DNA of 17,783 nucleotides, from assembly GCA_018699075.1 (NCBI GenBank), contig JABIPV010000017.1:1-17783 (forward strand). Reading direction: 5' to 3'. The DNA is from Kordiimonadaceae bacterium (GTDB taxonomy: Bacteria > Pseudomonadota > Alphaproteobacteria > Sphingomonadales > Emcibacteraceae). Below, piece by piece: positions 7,637 through 14,984 of this stretch. The notes beneath the pieces are model-generated. The model saw only the letters and a list, made by a program, of their open reading frames with translations. It had not been told where the DNA came from and did not search any database. Within the stretch, counting starts at the first letter, position 1. Each line of letters starts with the position of its first letter. Made by a program: the position numbers and the translations under genes.

Positions 7637-8563
7637 TCATGCTCCCATCAATGCAGAAATGTGTGCTTTTGCACATTCATCTAATACACCAAGGTTATAT
7701 CCACCTTCAAGGGTCGATACAAGTCGTCCTTTTGCATGTTTATCGGCTAATTTCATCAATTCCTTTGTCACCCAATAATAATCTTGTGTGTCTAAATTAA
7801 GGTCAGCAAGTGGATCTAACGCATGAGCATCAAAACCAGCTGAAATTAAAATAAAATCCGGATTAAATTTTTCCAGCTCAGGAAATACTCTATTTTCATA
7901 AGCTTTGCGAAAAGCATTGCTGCCACTTCCGGCCGCAAGTGGCACATTAACTATCACCCCTTTGCCATGATCATGAACATGTCCTGTACCGGGATAAAGT
8001 GGTGATTGATGGGTCGATGCATAAAATAAGCCTTTGGTTCTTTCCGCCACTGTTTGGGTTCCATTGCCATGATGGACATCAAAATCTATGATCGCCACCC
8101 GATGACAAAAATGCTTTGTTCGTGCGTATATCGCGCCAATTGCAACGGAATTAAATAAACAAAATCCCATTGCATGATCAGGTTCGGCATGATGTCCGGG
8201 CGGGCGAACAGCACAAAATGCATTTTCATGATCTCCTGCCATTACCCCATCAATGGCTTGGCACATTGCTCCCGCCGCACGAAGGGCGGCCTGCTCTGAC
8301 CCTGATGATAAATACGTATCATTATCAAGGTAACCATTTCCATCGGTTGGAATATTATCTGAAACGGCTGTAATATGAGCCTCTTCATGAACCAGTTTTA
8401 TTTGCTCTAAATTGGCAAGCTGTGCTTCTTTTCTATCAAGGCTTTCATATTTTTTATCTTCAATCGCCGATAGTATGACCCGCAACCGATCTTCGCATTC
8501 CGGATGCCCAGATGGAGCGATATGATTTAAACAATCTTTATGTGTATAAATAGCCGTTGTCAT
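7637..8563 (-). CDS. Histone-deacetylase-family (AcuC/LdaA-like) zinc amidohydrolase
   Basis: A 308-aa protein of the arginase/HDAC fold. The catalytic His pair is in RPPGHHAE (His124, His125). The zinc ligands are Asp162 and His164 in DFDVHHGNGT and Asp245 in SAGFDAH; the transition-state tyrosine is Tyr289 in LEGGYNLG. Every active-site residue expected of a working class I/II deacetylase is present. Bacterial relatives remove acetyl or acyl groups from proteins (AcuC, LdaA) or from polyamines and other small amides, so the substrate is not fixed by family. The strongest clue is position: its ATG overlaps the stop of the acyl-CoA ligase gene as ATGA, so both are probably made together, and acyl-CoA synthetases are known targets of reversible lysine acetylation. 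xseB follows after 28 nt. Confidence 0.92.
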   Translation of the reverse strand: MTTAIYTHKDCLNHIAPSGHPECEDRLRVILSAIEDKKYESLDRKEAQLANLEQIKLVHEEAHITAVSDNIPTDGNGYLDNDTYLSSGSEQAALRAAGAMCQAIDGVMAGDHENAFCAVRPPGHHAEPDHAMGFCLFNSVAIGAIYARTKHFCHRVAIIDFDVHHGNGTQTVAERTKGLFYASTHQSPLYPGTGHVHDHGKGVIVNVPLAAGSGSNAFRKAYENRVFPELEKFNPDFILISAGFDAHALDPLADLNLDTQDYYWVTKELMKLADKHAKGRLVSTLEGGYNLGVLDECAKAHISALMGA

Positions 8564-10248
8564 GACGATTTTGCAGCTTCAAGTTTTGCTTTTTCTTCTG
8601 CAACCAACTCTTTTTTTGATAATTTACCGACCATTGTTTTTGGAAGTTCATCGCGAAATTCAATTTGTGATGGCCGTTCGTGTTTGCCAATTTTTGGCTT
8701 AATAAAATCAAGTAACTCTTGATCTGTCAAAGGATCATTCAAATCTTTCAATTTGACAAATGCTTTTGGCGTTTCGCCAAGGTAATCATCATAAATACCG
8801 ATAACGGTAACTTCTTCAACGGAAGGGTGTTCATTAATCGCCTCTTCGATTACCCGGGGGAATACATTAAAGCCCCCCACAAGTATCAAATCCTTATCTC
8901 TGTCCATAATATAAGTAAACCCGTCTTCATCCATATAACCGACATCACCGGTTCTAAGAATATCGCCGATCATCACATCTGCAGTTGCTTCAGGGTTTTG
9001 CCAATAACCTTTCATGACCTGTGGTCCGCGAATGCAAATTTCACCATTTTCTCCCATAGGCATAAGCTGGCCTTCATTTTCACGGTCCATAATAAATACT
9101 TCTGTGGCGGGTAACGGCATACCTATAGACCCGGCGCGGCTTGCCCCCATCGGACTGGCATGTGTCACCGGTGAGGCTTCAGTCAGTCCGTATCCTTCCG
9201 TAATTTCAAGTCCGTAATTATCAATATATTGCTGTCTTAAATCAACCGGCAACGGCGCACCGCCCGACATCGCCATTTTAATTTCATCAATACCTATATT
9301 CCCCGCGTCTTTATGATTATTTATGGCCGTATACATGGTGGGCACGCCGGAAAATAAAGTAATATTTTCCTTGGTCAGCAATTTAACAGCGTCTTCAAGT
9401 TCAAACTTCGGTACGATGACAATTCGGGCACCGATTTTCAAAGAAATATTAAGCACGACCGTAAGTGCAAAAATATGGAAAAAAGGTAGAAAAGCAGCAA
9501 CATTTTCTTTACCGAATGCAAGATCATCCGGCCATTCCTCCAATTGTCTCATGTTAATGTAGAGATTAGAATGAGTTAACATTGCCCCCTTGGGTATACC
9601 TGTTGTACCACCAGTATACTGCAAAACAGCAATATCTTCATCCGGGTTAATCTCTTGCGGCTGGATCACACCATCATTATGACAAAAATCTTCAAAATCC
9701 ATATGAAGTTCATCTTTTATCACTTTGGCTATGGCACTTCTTTTAAACAGCTGAAATAAAATATTTTTAGGAAAAGGGAGGATTTCTGAAAATTCACTCA
9801 CAATTAATTTCTTAATCTGACTCTTTTCAGCAACTCGTCTCATTTTCGAATATAAAACATCAAGCCCTACTGTAACCATAATATCAGTTTCAGAATCCAC
9901 CACCTGATGTAAAAGTTCTTTTTCTGAATAAAGTGGACTGTAGCTAACCACTGTTCCACCGGCTTTTGAAATGGCGAAGAATGAAATAATAAATTGCGGG
10001 CAGTTGGGAAGGAACAGACCGACTTTTACACCCTTTTTTACGCCAAGCGATTGAAAAGATTTACAGGCAGAGTTTACAAGTTTTTGCAGTTGAGAATATG
10101 TCCAAGTCTTACCCATGAAATCCATAGCGATATTCCCGGGAAGCTGATCCGCCGTATCATCAATGAGATGACAAAGTGGTTTTCCTACGAACTCTTGATC
10201 CCATTTTACATTTTTAGGATATTTATCTAACCATTTGTGTTCAGTCAT
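8560..10248 (-). CDS. AMP-forming long-chain acyl-CoA ligase (FadD/PimA-like)
   Basis: A 562-aa adenylate-forming enzyme that activates a carboxylic acid to acyl-AMP and then acyl-CoA. The P-loop YTGGTTGIPKG is at 211-221, GYGLTEASP at 352-360, the adenosine-binding Asp in RTGD at 432-435, and DRDKDLILVGGFNVFP at the hinge. The C-terminal LPKTMVGKLSKKEL carries the catalytic lysine, Lys542. The overall pattern is that of FadD-type long- or medium-chain ligases; chain length, or a dicarboxylate substrate as in PimA, cannot be settled by reading. Lys542 sits in P-x4-G-K (Pro536 to Lys542), the motif reported for acyl-CoA synthetases acetylated by Pat in Rhodopseudomonas palustris. A good ribosome site (AAGGA, 7 nt) precedes the ATG. 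It follows the SDR gene by 15 nt and ends in an ATGA overlap with a deacetylase gene. Confidence 0.95.
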   Translation of the reverse strand: MTEHKWLDKYPKNVKWDQEFVGKPLCHLIDDTADQLPGNIAMDFMGKTWTYSQLQKLVNSACKSFQSLGVKKGVKVGLFLPNCPQFIISFFAISKAGGTVVSYSPLYSEKELLHQVVDSETDIMVTVGLDVLYSKMRRVAEKSQIKKLIVSEFSEILPFPKNILFQLFKRSAIAKVIKDELHMDFEDFCHNDGVIQPQEINPDEDIAVLQYTGGTTGIPKGAMLTHSNLYINMRQLEEWPDDLAFGKENVAAFLPFFHIFALTVVLNISLKIGARIVIVPKFELEDAVKLLTKENITLFSGVPTMYTAINNHKDAGNIGIDEIKMAMSGGAPLPVDLRQQYIDNYGLEITEGYGLTEASPVTHASPMGASRAGSIGMPLPATEVFIMDRENEGQLMPMGENGEICIRGPQVMKGYWQNPEATADVMIGDILRTGDVGYMDEDGFTYIMDRDKDLILVGGFNVFPRVIEEAINEHPSVEEVTVIGIYDDYLGETPKAFVKLKDLNDPLTDQELLDFIKPKIGKHERPSQIEFRDELPKTMVGKLSKKELVAEEKAKLEAAKSS

Positions 10249-10263
10249 ATTTTTTCCTTCACA

Positions 10264-11094
10264 TTAAACAGGGTCGACAAAAAAATCAGCAAATAAAGAT
10301 GCTGTCGGATCTATCGCATATTTAGTTAGGTCTGTAATACCTGCACCAGCCAGGACTTCATCATCAACATAAAAATTTCCACTATTTTCAGCCGCAATTT
10401 GATTAAAAATAATATGTGCAGCATCAGCCATAATTTCAGCCGTACGACAACCTTTTATCGCTTCTTCACCACCCAAAATATTTCGTACTGCCGCGGTCGC
10501 AATCGCCGTTCTGGGCCAGAGGGAATTAAAGGCAATACCTTGCTTCTTATATTCTTCTGCCATGCCAAGAACACACATGCTCATGCCAAACTTCGCCATT
10601 GTATAGGCCACATGTGGGCCAAACCATTTCGCGTCCATATTAAGTGGTGGAGAAATATTAAGGACTTGCGGATTTGTTGATTTTAATAAATGCGGAATAC
10701 AAGCTTTAGAAACCATAAAAGTACCCCGGGTGTTCACATCATGCATCAAGTCGTAACGCTTCATTTCAGTATGTAAAGTTGGTGTAAGTGAAATGGCGCT
10801 AGCATTATTAATTAAAATATCAATACCGCCAAATTTATTGACGGTTTTTGCTACCGCATCTCTCACCATTTCTTCATCACGAATGTCAACTTGGCAGGCA
10901 AGTCCTTGACCACCTGCAGCATTAATCTCTTCTACTGCAGAATAAATGGTACCTTCAAGTTTAGGCTGGGGCTCGGTTGTTTTTGCAGCGATGGTAATAT
11001 TGGCACCGTCGGCGGCGCAACGAAGTGCAATGGCGAGACCAATACCACGACTACCGCCAGTTACAAAAACCGTCTTGCCTTTTAAATCACCCAT
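10264..11094 (-). CDS. HSDL2-like short-chain dehydrogenase/reductase
   Basis: A 276-aa classical-fold SDR, first gene of the long minus-strand operon. Seen: TGGSRGIG at 12-19 for the dinucleotide, NNASA at 96-100, Asn121, Ser148 in NISPP, and Tyr164/Lys168 in YTMAK. The 'NISPPLN' and 'AYTMAKFGMSMCVLGMAEEYK' segments are characteristic of the hydroxysteroid-dehydrogenase-like 2 (HSDL2) branch, whose eukaryotic members carry an extra SCP2 lipid-carrier domain; that domain is absent here. The residue after the first beta strand and the basic TGGSR suggest NADP(H), but this is inference. The substrate is unknown. Co-transcription with an acyl-CoA ligase points to fatty-acid or lipid metabolism. 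A perfect 16-bp palindrome lies 12 nt upstream of the ATG. Confidence 0.9.
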   Translation of the reverse strand: MGDLKGKTVFVTGGSRGIGLAIALRCAADGANITIAAKTTEPQPKLEGTIYSAVEEINAAGGQGLACQVDIRDEEMVRDAVAKTVNKFGGIDILINNASAISLTPTLHTEMKRYDLMHDVNTRGTFMVSKACIPHLLKSTNPQVLNISPPLNMDAKWFGPHVAYTMAKFGMSMCVLGMAEEYKKQGIAFNSLWPRTAIATAAVRNILGGEEAIKGCRTAEIMADAAHIIFNQIAAENSGNFYVDDEVLAGAGITDLTKYAIDPTASLFADFFVDPV

Positions 11095-11105
11095 ATAAAT
11101 TCCCG

Positions 11106-11121
11106 ATCATATTAATATGAT
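11106..11121. promoter_or_regulatory. Perfect 16-bp palindrome, candidate operator
   Basis: ATCATATTAATATGAT reads identically on both strands. It lies 12 nt upstream of the SDR start, within the likely -10 region of the minus-strand operon and upstream of the divergent sua5 promoter. Such a position suits a dimeric repressor of the TetR, GntR or MarR type. No regulator gene is nearby, and A/T-only palindromes can occur by chance in DNA of this composition. Confidence 0.45.
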
Positions 11122-11142
11122 ATATTTTGTTTGTTTATCCAA
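11114..11142 (-). promoter_or_regulatory. Predicted sigma-70-type promoter for the eight-gene operon
   Basis: On the minus strand TTGGAT (11142-11137) is followed after 17 nt by CATATT (11119-11114). Matches to TTGACA and TATAAT are 3/6 and 4/6, so this is a modest candidate. Its -10 box falls inside the 16-bp palindrome, which would let a bound repressor block the polymerase. Transcription would begin only some 10-15 nt before the SDR ATG at 11094. Confidence 0.35.
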
Positions 11143-11148
11143 ACAGGC

Positions 11149-11177
11149 TTGTTATGTTTTACTTGAGCAATTATAGA
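11149..11177 (+). promoter_or_regulatory. Predicted sigma-70-type promoter for sua5
   Basis: TTGTTA (11149-11154) and TATAGA (11172-11177) are separated by 17 nt, each matching the consensus at 4/6. Transcription would start near 11184, about 33 nt before the ATG at 11217 and downstream of the earlier in-frame ATGs at 11127 and 11154. This supports 11217 as the translation start. A perfect TATAAT also occurs at 11205-11210 but has no recognisable -35 and would give an almost leaderless mRNA. Confidence 0.35.
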
Positions 11178-11216
11178 ACATTATTAAAGATAACTAATCA
11201 AGTGTATAATAATAGA

Positions 11217-12173
11217 ATGTCCAACCAACGTATACATAGTCCAAGTGCAAAAACATTTGATCTTGCCGCCACTATATTAAAGGAAGGTGATATCATCTCG
11301 TTCCCTACGGAAACAGTATATGGGCTCGGCGCGGACGCCACCAACAGCTCAGCTATTGCAAAAATATATTCTGCCAAAGAAAGGCCAAGCTTTAATCCTC
11401 TAATTGTTCATATCTTGTCAGCTGAAAAAGCTTCTCAATATGTGATTATGAATGAATTAACAAAAAAACTTGCCGACGCCTTTTGGCCAGGTCCTTTTAC
11501 GATGGTACTCCCTCTTAAAGAAGGCAGTGGCATATCTGATCTAATTACCGCCGGACTTGATACGGTTGCAATAAGGGTGCCTAAAAACGAAATAGCTCAT
11601 CAATTGCTGGAACTTTTTTCCGGCGCCGTTGCCGCCCCGAGCGCCAACAAATCAGGACAAATCAGCCCCACTACCGCCGCCCATGTTGACGGTGAATTCG
11701 GCGATGAACTAAGTTTCATCATCGATGGAGGTGCGTGCGAAAAAGGCATTGAGTCGACCATAGTCCAAGTCACCAATAAAGACGTCATTCTATTAAGGCC
11801 CGGTAATATTACGATTTCAGATATTGAAAAAGTAATAGGATGTTCTGTTCTAATAAATAATGCAGATGGCACAAAGCCAACATCACCTGGGCAACTGACA
11901 AGTCATTATGCACCAAATTCAAAAATGCGCTTAAATGCAACAAAGGTATATGAGGATGAATGTTATTTAACTTTTGGTAATATTGAAGGTGATCTAAATT
12001 TGAGCCCTGCAGGTAATCTTAACGAAGCGGCCGCTAACTTATTTTCTATGATGCGCGCTTTGGATCAAATGAATAAAACGACCATTGCTGTAGCGCCTAT
12101 CCCCTTTACTGGGCTTGGCCTTGCCATAAATGACAGATTACAAAGAGCCGCCGCGCCAAAGGATAGTTCATGA
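11217..12173 (+). CDS. sua5: L-threonylcarbamoyladenylate synthase, Sua5 type
   Basis: Makes threonylcarbamoyl-AMP from threonine, bicarbonate and ATP, the first step of the universal t6A37 modification of ANN-decoding tRNAs; the product is used by TsaD with TsaB/TsaE, which are not in the window. From the ATG at 11217 the protein is 318 aa. An N-terminal YrdC-like domain shows FPTETVYGLGADAT (29-42), YSAKERPSFNPLIVH (51-65), PSANKSG (141-147) and IESTIV (178-183). The PGQLTSHYAP linker (224-233) leads to the C-terminal Sua5 domain that distinguishes it from short TsaC. The open frame extends back to 11127, but the added residues do not look like the family and overlap a likely promoter, so the later start was chosen; its ribosome site is weak. 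The stop overlaps the next ATG as ATGA. Confidence 0.93.
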   Translation: MSNQRIHSPSAKTFDLAATILKEGDIISFPTETVYGLGADATNSSAIAKIYSAKERPSFNPLIVHILSAEKASQYVIMNELTKKLADAFWPGPFTMVLPLKEGSGISDLITAGLDTVAIRVPKNEIAHQLLELFSGAVAAPSANKSGQISPTTAAHVDGEFGDELSFIIDGGACEKGIESTIVQVTNKDVILLRPGNITISDIEKVIGCSVLINNADGTKPTSPGQLTSHYAPNSKMRLNATKVYEDECYLTFGNIEGDLNLSPAGNLNEAAANLFSMMRALDQMNKTTIAVAPIPFTGLGLAINDRLQRAAAPKDSS

Positions 12174-13594
12174 GCATTGACACAACACATTTAAGCGCCT
12201 TAAAAGACCTCGCGGGTGATAAGGCCTGGAGCGATGATCAAGATGTAATCGCGCCACATGTGACGGAACCAAGGGGAAAATTTTCCGGTAAAACACCGTT
12301 AATTCTTTTTCCAGGCAGCGTGACCAAACTTGCAAAAATAATTGCTTATGCCAACCAGAATAACATTAAAATAGTCCCTCAGGGAGGTAATACAGGTCTT
12401 GTAGGGGGAAGCATTCCCGATCTTTCCGGAAATGAAATTCTAATCAACATGAAACGCATGAATAAAGTCAGAGAAATAGATGCCCTCAATCATACCATCA
12501 CCGTAGAAGCAGGTATGCTTCTGTCCGAAGTTCACAGCAATGCAGACAAAATAAAATGCCAATTCCCAATGCATATTGCCTCCGAAGGCTCGGCCATGAT
12601 TGGCGGCAATATTTCAACCAATGCCGGGGGTATTAATGTGCTCCATTTTGGTGTTATGCGTGATCTTGTCTTGGGTCTTGAAGTCGTACTGCCAAGCGGA
12701 GATATATGGAATGGATTAACTGGCCTTCGTAAGGACAATACGGGGTATGATCTTAAACAACTTTTCATTGGTGGTGAGGGAACACTTGGAATTATAACGG
12801 CCGCGACTTTAAAATTATTCCCGGAAGCAAAACAGAAAAATACGGCCTTTGTCGCCATACCCGATACAGAAGCGGCAATTAAACTTCTTGCCCTCGCTAG
12901 AGAAGTAAGCGGCGATAGTTTAATTGCATTTGAAATTCTGCCTCGCGCTGGCCTTGAGATTACCGCAAAACATATGCCCGGCTGCCGTGACCCCCTTGAG
13001 AATAAATACGATTGGTACATATTATTGGAATGCGCAACTTCCATGCAGTCAGATCTTCTTAATTTAGAAGAAGTAATGTCAAAAATCCTTGAACAAGCTA
13101 TGGATCAAGAGCTTGTGCTTGACGGTGTTGTTGCTAAGAATATTTCCGAAGCCAGAACATTATGGAATTTACGCGAATTTATGTCTGAAGCCCAAAAGTT
13201 TGAAGGTGGCAGCATTAAACATGATATCTCCGTACCGGTGTCAAAAATTCCTGAATTCTTAAGAGTGGCTACCAAAGTCGTTGAAGACGCGGTTCCCGGC
13301 ATACGACCCATTCCTTTTGGTCATATCGGCGACGGCAATATCCACTTTAACCTAACCCAACCAAAGGGCATGGATAAGCAAGAATATCTCGCCAAATGGG
13401 AAGACATTAATCACACCGTACATGAAATTGTCACAAGCCTAGGCGGCAGTATTAGCGCTGAACATGGTATCGGCATTTTAAAAGCGGCAGAACTGGAACA
13501 TTTCAAACCAGAAATTGATTTAAAAGTCATGCGAGACATCAAAAAAGCTTTAGATCCCAATAATATTATGAATCCGGGACGAGTACTGCGTTAG
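12170..13594 (+). CDS. FAD-linked dehydrogenase, D-2-hydroxyglutarate/D-lactate dehydrogenase family
   Basis: A 474-aa flavoprotein with an N-terminal PCMH-type FAD domain and a C-terminal FAD-oxidase domain. PQGGNTGLVGG (70-80), GGNISTNAGG (145-154) and GGEGTLGIIT (201-210) line the FAD site. The C-terminal part has PFGHIGDGNIHFN with His385 and His392, and SAEHGIG with Glu431 and His432, the metal-binding set of the D-2-hydroxyglutarate dehydrogenase group; DPNNIMNPGRVL closes the protein. Members oxidise D-2-hydroxy acids and pass electrons to an acceptor such as ETF or cytochrome c; glycolate oxidase GlcD is a more distant possibility. There is no signal peptide, so it is cytoplasmic. D-2-hydroxyglutarate is a known side product of SerA in serine synthesis, but no serine gene is present. 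It is coupled to sua5 by ATGA and its stop overlaps the opposing SRAP gene by 4 nt. Confidence 0.92.
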   Translation: MSIDTTHLSALKDLAGDKAWSDDQDVIAPHVTEPRGKFSGKTPLILFPGSVTKLAKIIAYANQNNIKIVPQGGNTGLVGGSIPDLSGNEILINMKRMNKVREIDALNHTITVEAGMLLSEVHSNADKIKCQFPMHIASEGSAMIGGNISTNAGGINVLHFGVMRDLVLGLEVVLPSGDIWNGLTGLRKDNTGYDLKQLFIGGEGTLGIITAATLKLFPEAKQKNTAFVAIPDTEAAIKLLALAREVSGDSLIAFEILPRAGLEITAKHMPGCRDPLENKYDWYILLECATSMQSDLLNLEEVMSKILEQAMDQELVLDGVVAKNISEARTLWNLREFMSEAQKFEGGSIKHDISVPVSKIPEFLRVATKVVEDAVPGIRPIPFGHIGDGNIHFNLTQPKGMDKQEYLAKWEDINHTVHEIVTSLGGSISAEHGIGILKAAELEHFKPEIDLKVMRDIKKALDPNNIMNPGRVLR

Positions 13595-14322
13595 AATAAC
13601 TTAAACTGATCCGTTGTCGCAGGTTTTATACATTGCTCCCCATCGTGTCGGGCACTATTAACGTAAGGACTAACTTCATAAATTTCTAATTTTTCATCTA
13701 TATCTGAAGAAAGCTGGTTAAAAATATTAAAATCTGGTGGATCAGCAGGACGAAGCCATTTATTATGATCTTTTGGCTCTACGATTACAGGGGCTCTATG
13801 ATGAAGTTTTTTCATTTTTCCTTTTGACGCCTTGGTGATCAAAGAAACCGTTTCAATCCAGTCTTCACCTGCAGGGCCTGTCCACGCCTCCCAAATGGCG
13901 GCGAATGTAAAAGGTTCATGGTCTTGCAAACAAATATGATGAGGTATCGGTGATACACCGCCCCTTTTCCATTCATAAAACCCATCCGCAGGTACGAGGC
14001 ATTTTCGTCTTCTGAACGGTCCACGAAAGGACGGCTTTACACCAATAGTTTCACTACGAGCATTTATCATAGGACGGTCAGTGGCAATTTCCTTAGCAAA
14101 ATGAGGGATGAGCCCCCAGCGCATCAACACACCTTCTTTTTCTGGCAGTGGTTGATCCGGCAATATGGCTTGATCAATATCTGATCCTTTAAGACGGATC
14201 ACGGCCACAGGCTGGGTCGGAGCAATATTAAAGCGTGAGGGCACCTGAAAGGGGTACCCCATGTCCGTAAACTCTAAAAATTTATCGTAACTTTCACTCG
14301 TTAATGAATATCTTCCACACAT
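13591..14322 (-). CDS. SRAP-domain protein (YedK/HMCES family), abasic-site DNA crosslinker
   Basis: A 243-aa SRAP protein starting MCGRYSLTS. After Met removal Cys2 becomes the N-terminal nucleophile that forms a stable thiazolidine link with abasic sites in single-stranded DNA, protecting replication forks. Other family landmarks are FNIAPTQ (31-37), MRWGLIPHF (67-75), MINARSET with Asn87, CLVPADGFYEWKR with Glu117, and KLHHRAP with His174 as the likely catalytic histidine. The fourth block is HHRAP, a variant of the common H-D-R-M-P; the middle positions vary in the family, so activity should be retained. The start is fixed by the required Met-Cys. It is divergent from the Nudix gene across 55 nt and converges on the dehydrogenase gene with a 4-nt overlap. 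No LexA-like box was recognised upstream. Confidence 0.95.
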   Translation of the reverse strand: MCGRYSLTSESYDKFLEFTDMGYPFQVPSRFNIAPTQPVAVIRLKGSDIDQAILPDQPLPEKEGVLMRWGLIPHFAKEIATDRPMINARSETIGVKPSFRGPFRRRKCLVPADGFYEWKRGGVSPIPHHICLQDHEPFTFAAIWEAWTGPAGEDWIETVSLITKASKGKMKKLHHRAPVIVEPKDHNKWLRPADPPDFNIFNQLSSDIDEKLEIYEVSPYVNSARHDGEQCIKPATTDQFKLF

Positions 14323-14377
14323 AGGCCATCTTCGTTATAGTTAGTTTTCAATTGTCATATCATAAGCAAAGTCCAAA

Positions 14378-14836
14378 ATGAGCAAAGAAAAAAATACATC
14401 AAAAAGGGAATATCCTAAAAGACCCATCCCCGCCATAGGCGTTGTGGTCTTTAATCAGGGTAAAGTGCTGCTTATTAAACGCAATAAACCGCCGAAGTCA
14501 TTCATGTGGAGCATTCCCGGCGGGGCACAGAATTTAGGTGAAAAATTAAAAGATACCGCCGCCAGGGAAGTAAACGAAGAAACCGGAATTCAAATTAAAA
14601 ACATAAAGTTAATAGACGTAGTAGATTTCATTGAAGTAGATGATAAAGATGAAATTAAATATCATTATAGCCTGATTGATTATGTTGCCGAATATGAGAG
14701 TGGAGAACTGCAGGCAGGAGATGATGCAATAGACGCAAAATGGGTGGATTTAAATGAACTTGACGAGTATAAGCTATGGTCAGAAACAATTAGAATTATC
14801 CACCATGCTAAAACCATATTAAAACGCGGAAAATAA
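14378..14836 (+). CDS. Nudix hydrolase
   Basis: A 152-aa protein with a complete Nudix box, G-x5-E-x7-REU-x-EE-x-GU, running from Gly49 through Glu55, Arg63-Glu64 and Glu67-Glu68 to Gly70-Ile71. GVVVFNQGKVLLIKR before it and the WSIPGG lead-in are typical of ADP-ribose or (d)NTP pyrophosphohydrolases of the MutT-like group. The metal-binding glutamates are all present. Substrate cannot be assigned. The first 15 residues are very basic and rich in Lys and Ser. It opens a plus-strand operon in which the next ATG follows the stop with no spacer (TAAATG), leading to two small membrane proteins and an EipA lipoprotein. Only a poor ribosome site (AAAG) is visible. A pool-cleaning role beside the divergent SRAP repair gene is possible but is only an inference from context. 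Confidence 0.93.
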   Translation: MSKEKNTSKREYPKRPIPAIGVVVFNQGKVLLIKRNKPPKSFMWSIPGGAQNLGEKLKDTAAREVNEETGIQIKNIKLIDVVDFIEVDDKDEIKYHYSLIDYVAEYESGELQAGDDAIDAKWVDLNELDEYKLWSETIRIIHHAKTILKRGK

Positions 14837-14974
14837 ATGGAAAATCAAAATATATTCAAACGATTTTTCTTTAGCTGTGGAAGACATTTAAAAGTTTTTG
14901 CCATTGCCATCGGTTTTTCAACCATTGTTTACGGCGGCATTTACTTAATTATGTATTTAACCGGATATATTTAA
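14837..14974 (+). CDS. 45-aa single-helix membrane protein (uncharacterised)
   Basis: The ATG directly follows the Nudix stop and encodes 45 residues ending at TAA 14972-14974. The N-terminus is MENQNIFKRF with FFSCGRHLK, giving a short basic cytoplasmic end by the positive-inside rule. Residues of about 20-42 (VFAIAIGFSTIVYGG, then IYLIMYLTGY) form one hydrophobic helix. There is no signal-peptidase site. Exact abutment with the upstream gene, and a good AAGGA ribosome site just after its stop for the next gene, support a real translated unit in a tight operon. I do not recognise the family. Short length keeps this below certainty. Confidence 0.7.
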   Translation: MENQNIFKRFFFSCGRHLKVFAIAIGFSTIVYGGIYLIMYLTGYI

Positions 14975-14984
14975 GGAAAACATT

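Noticed and set aside
12532..13044. A 170-codon minus-strand open frame inside the dehydrogenase gene.
   Set aside because: The plus-strand protein is fully conserved across this stretch; the antisense frame has Ser/Pro-rich shadow composition.
13791..13815. HHRAP in the SRAP protein as a sign of lost activity.
   Set aside because: The catalytic His174, Cys2, Asn87 and Glu117 are present, and the positions after the histidine vary in the family.
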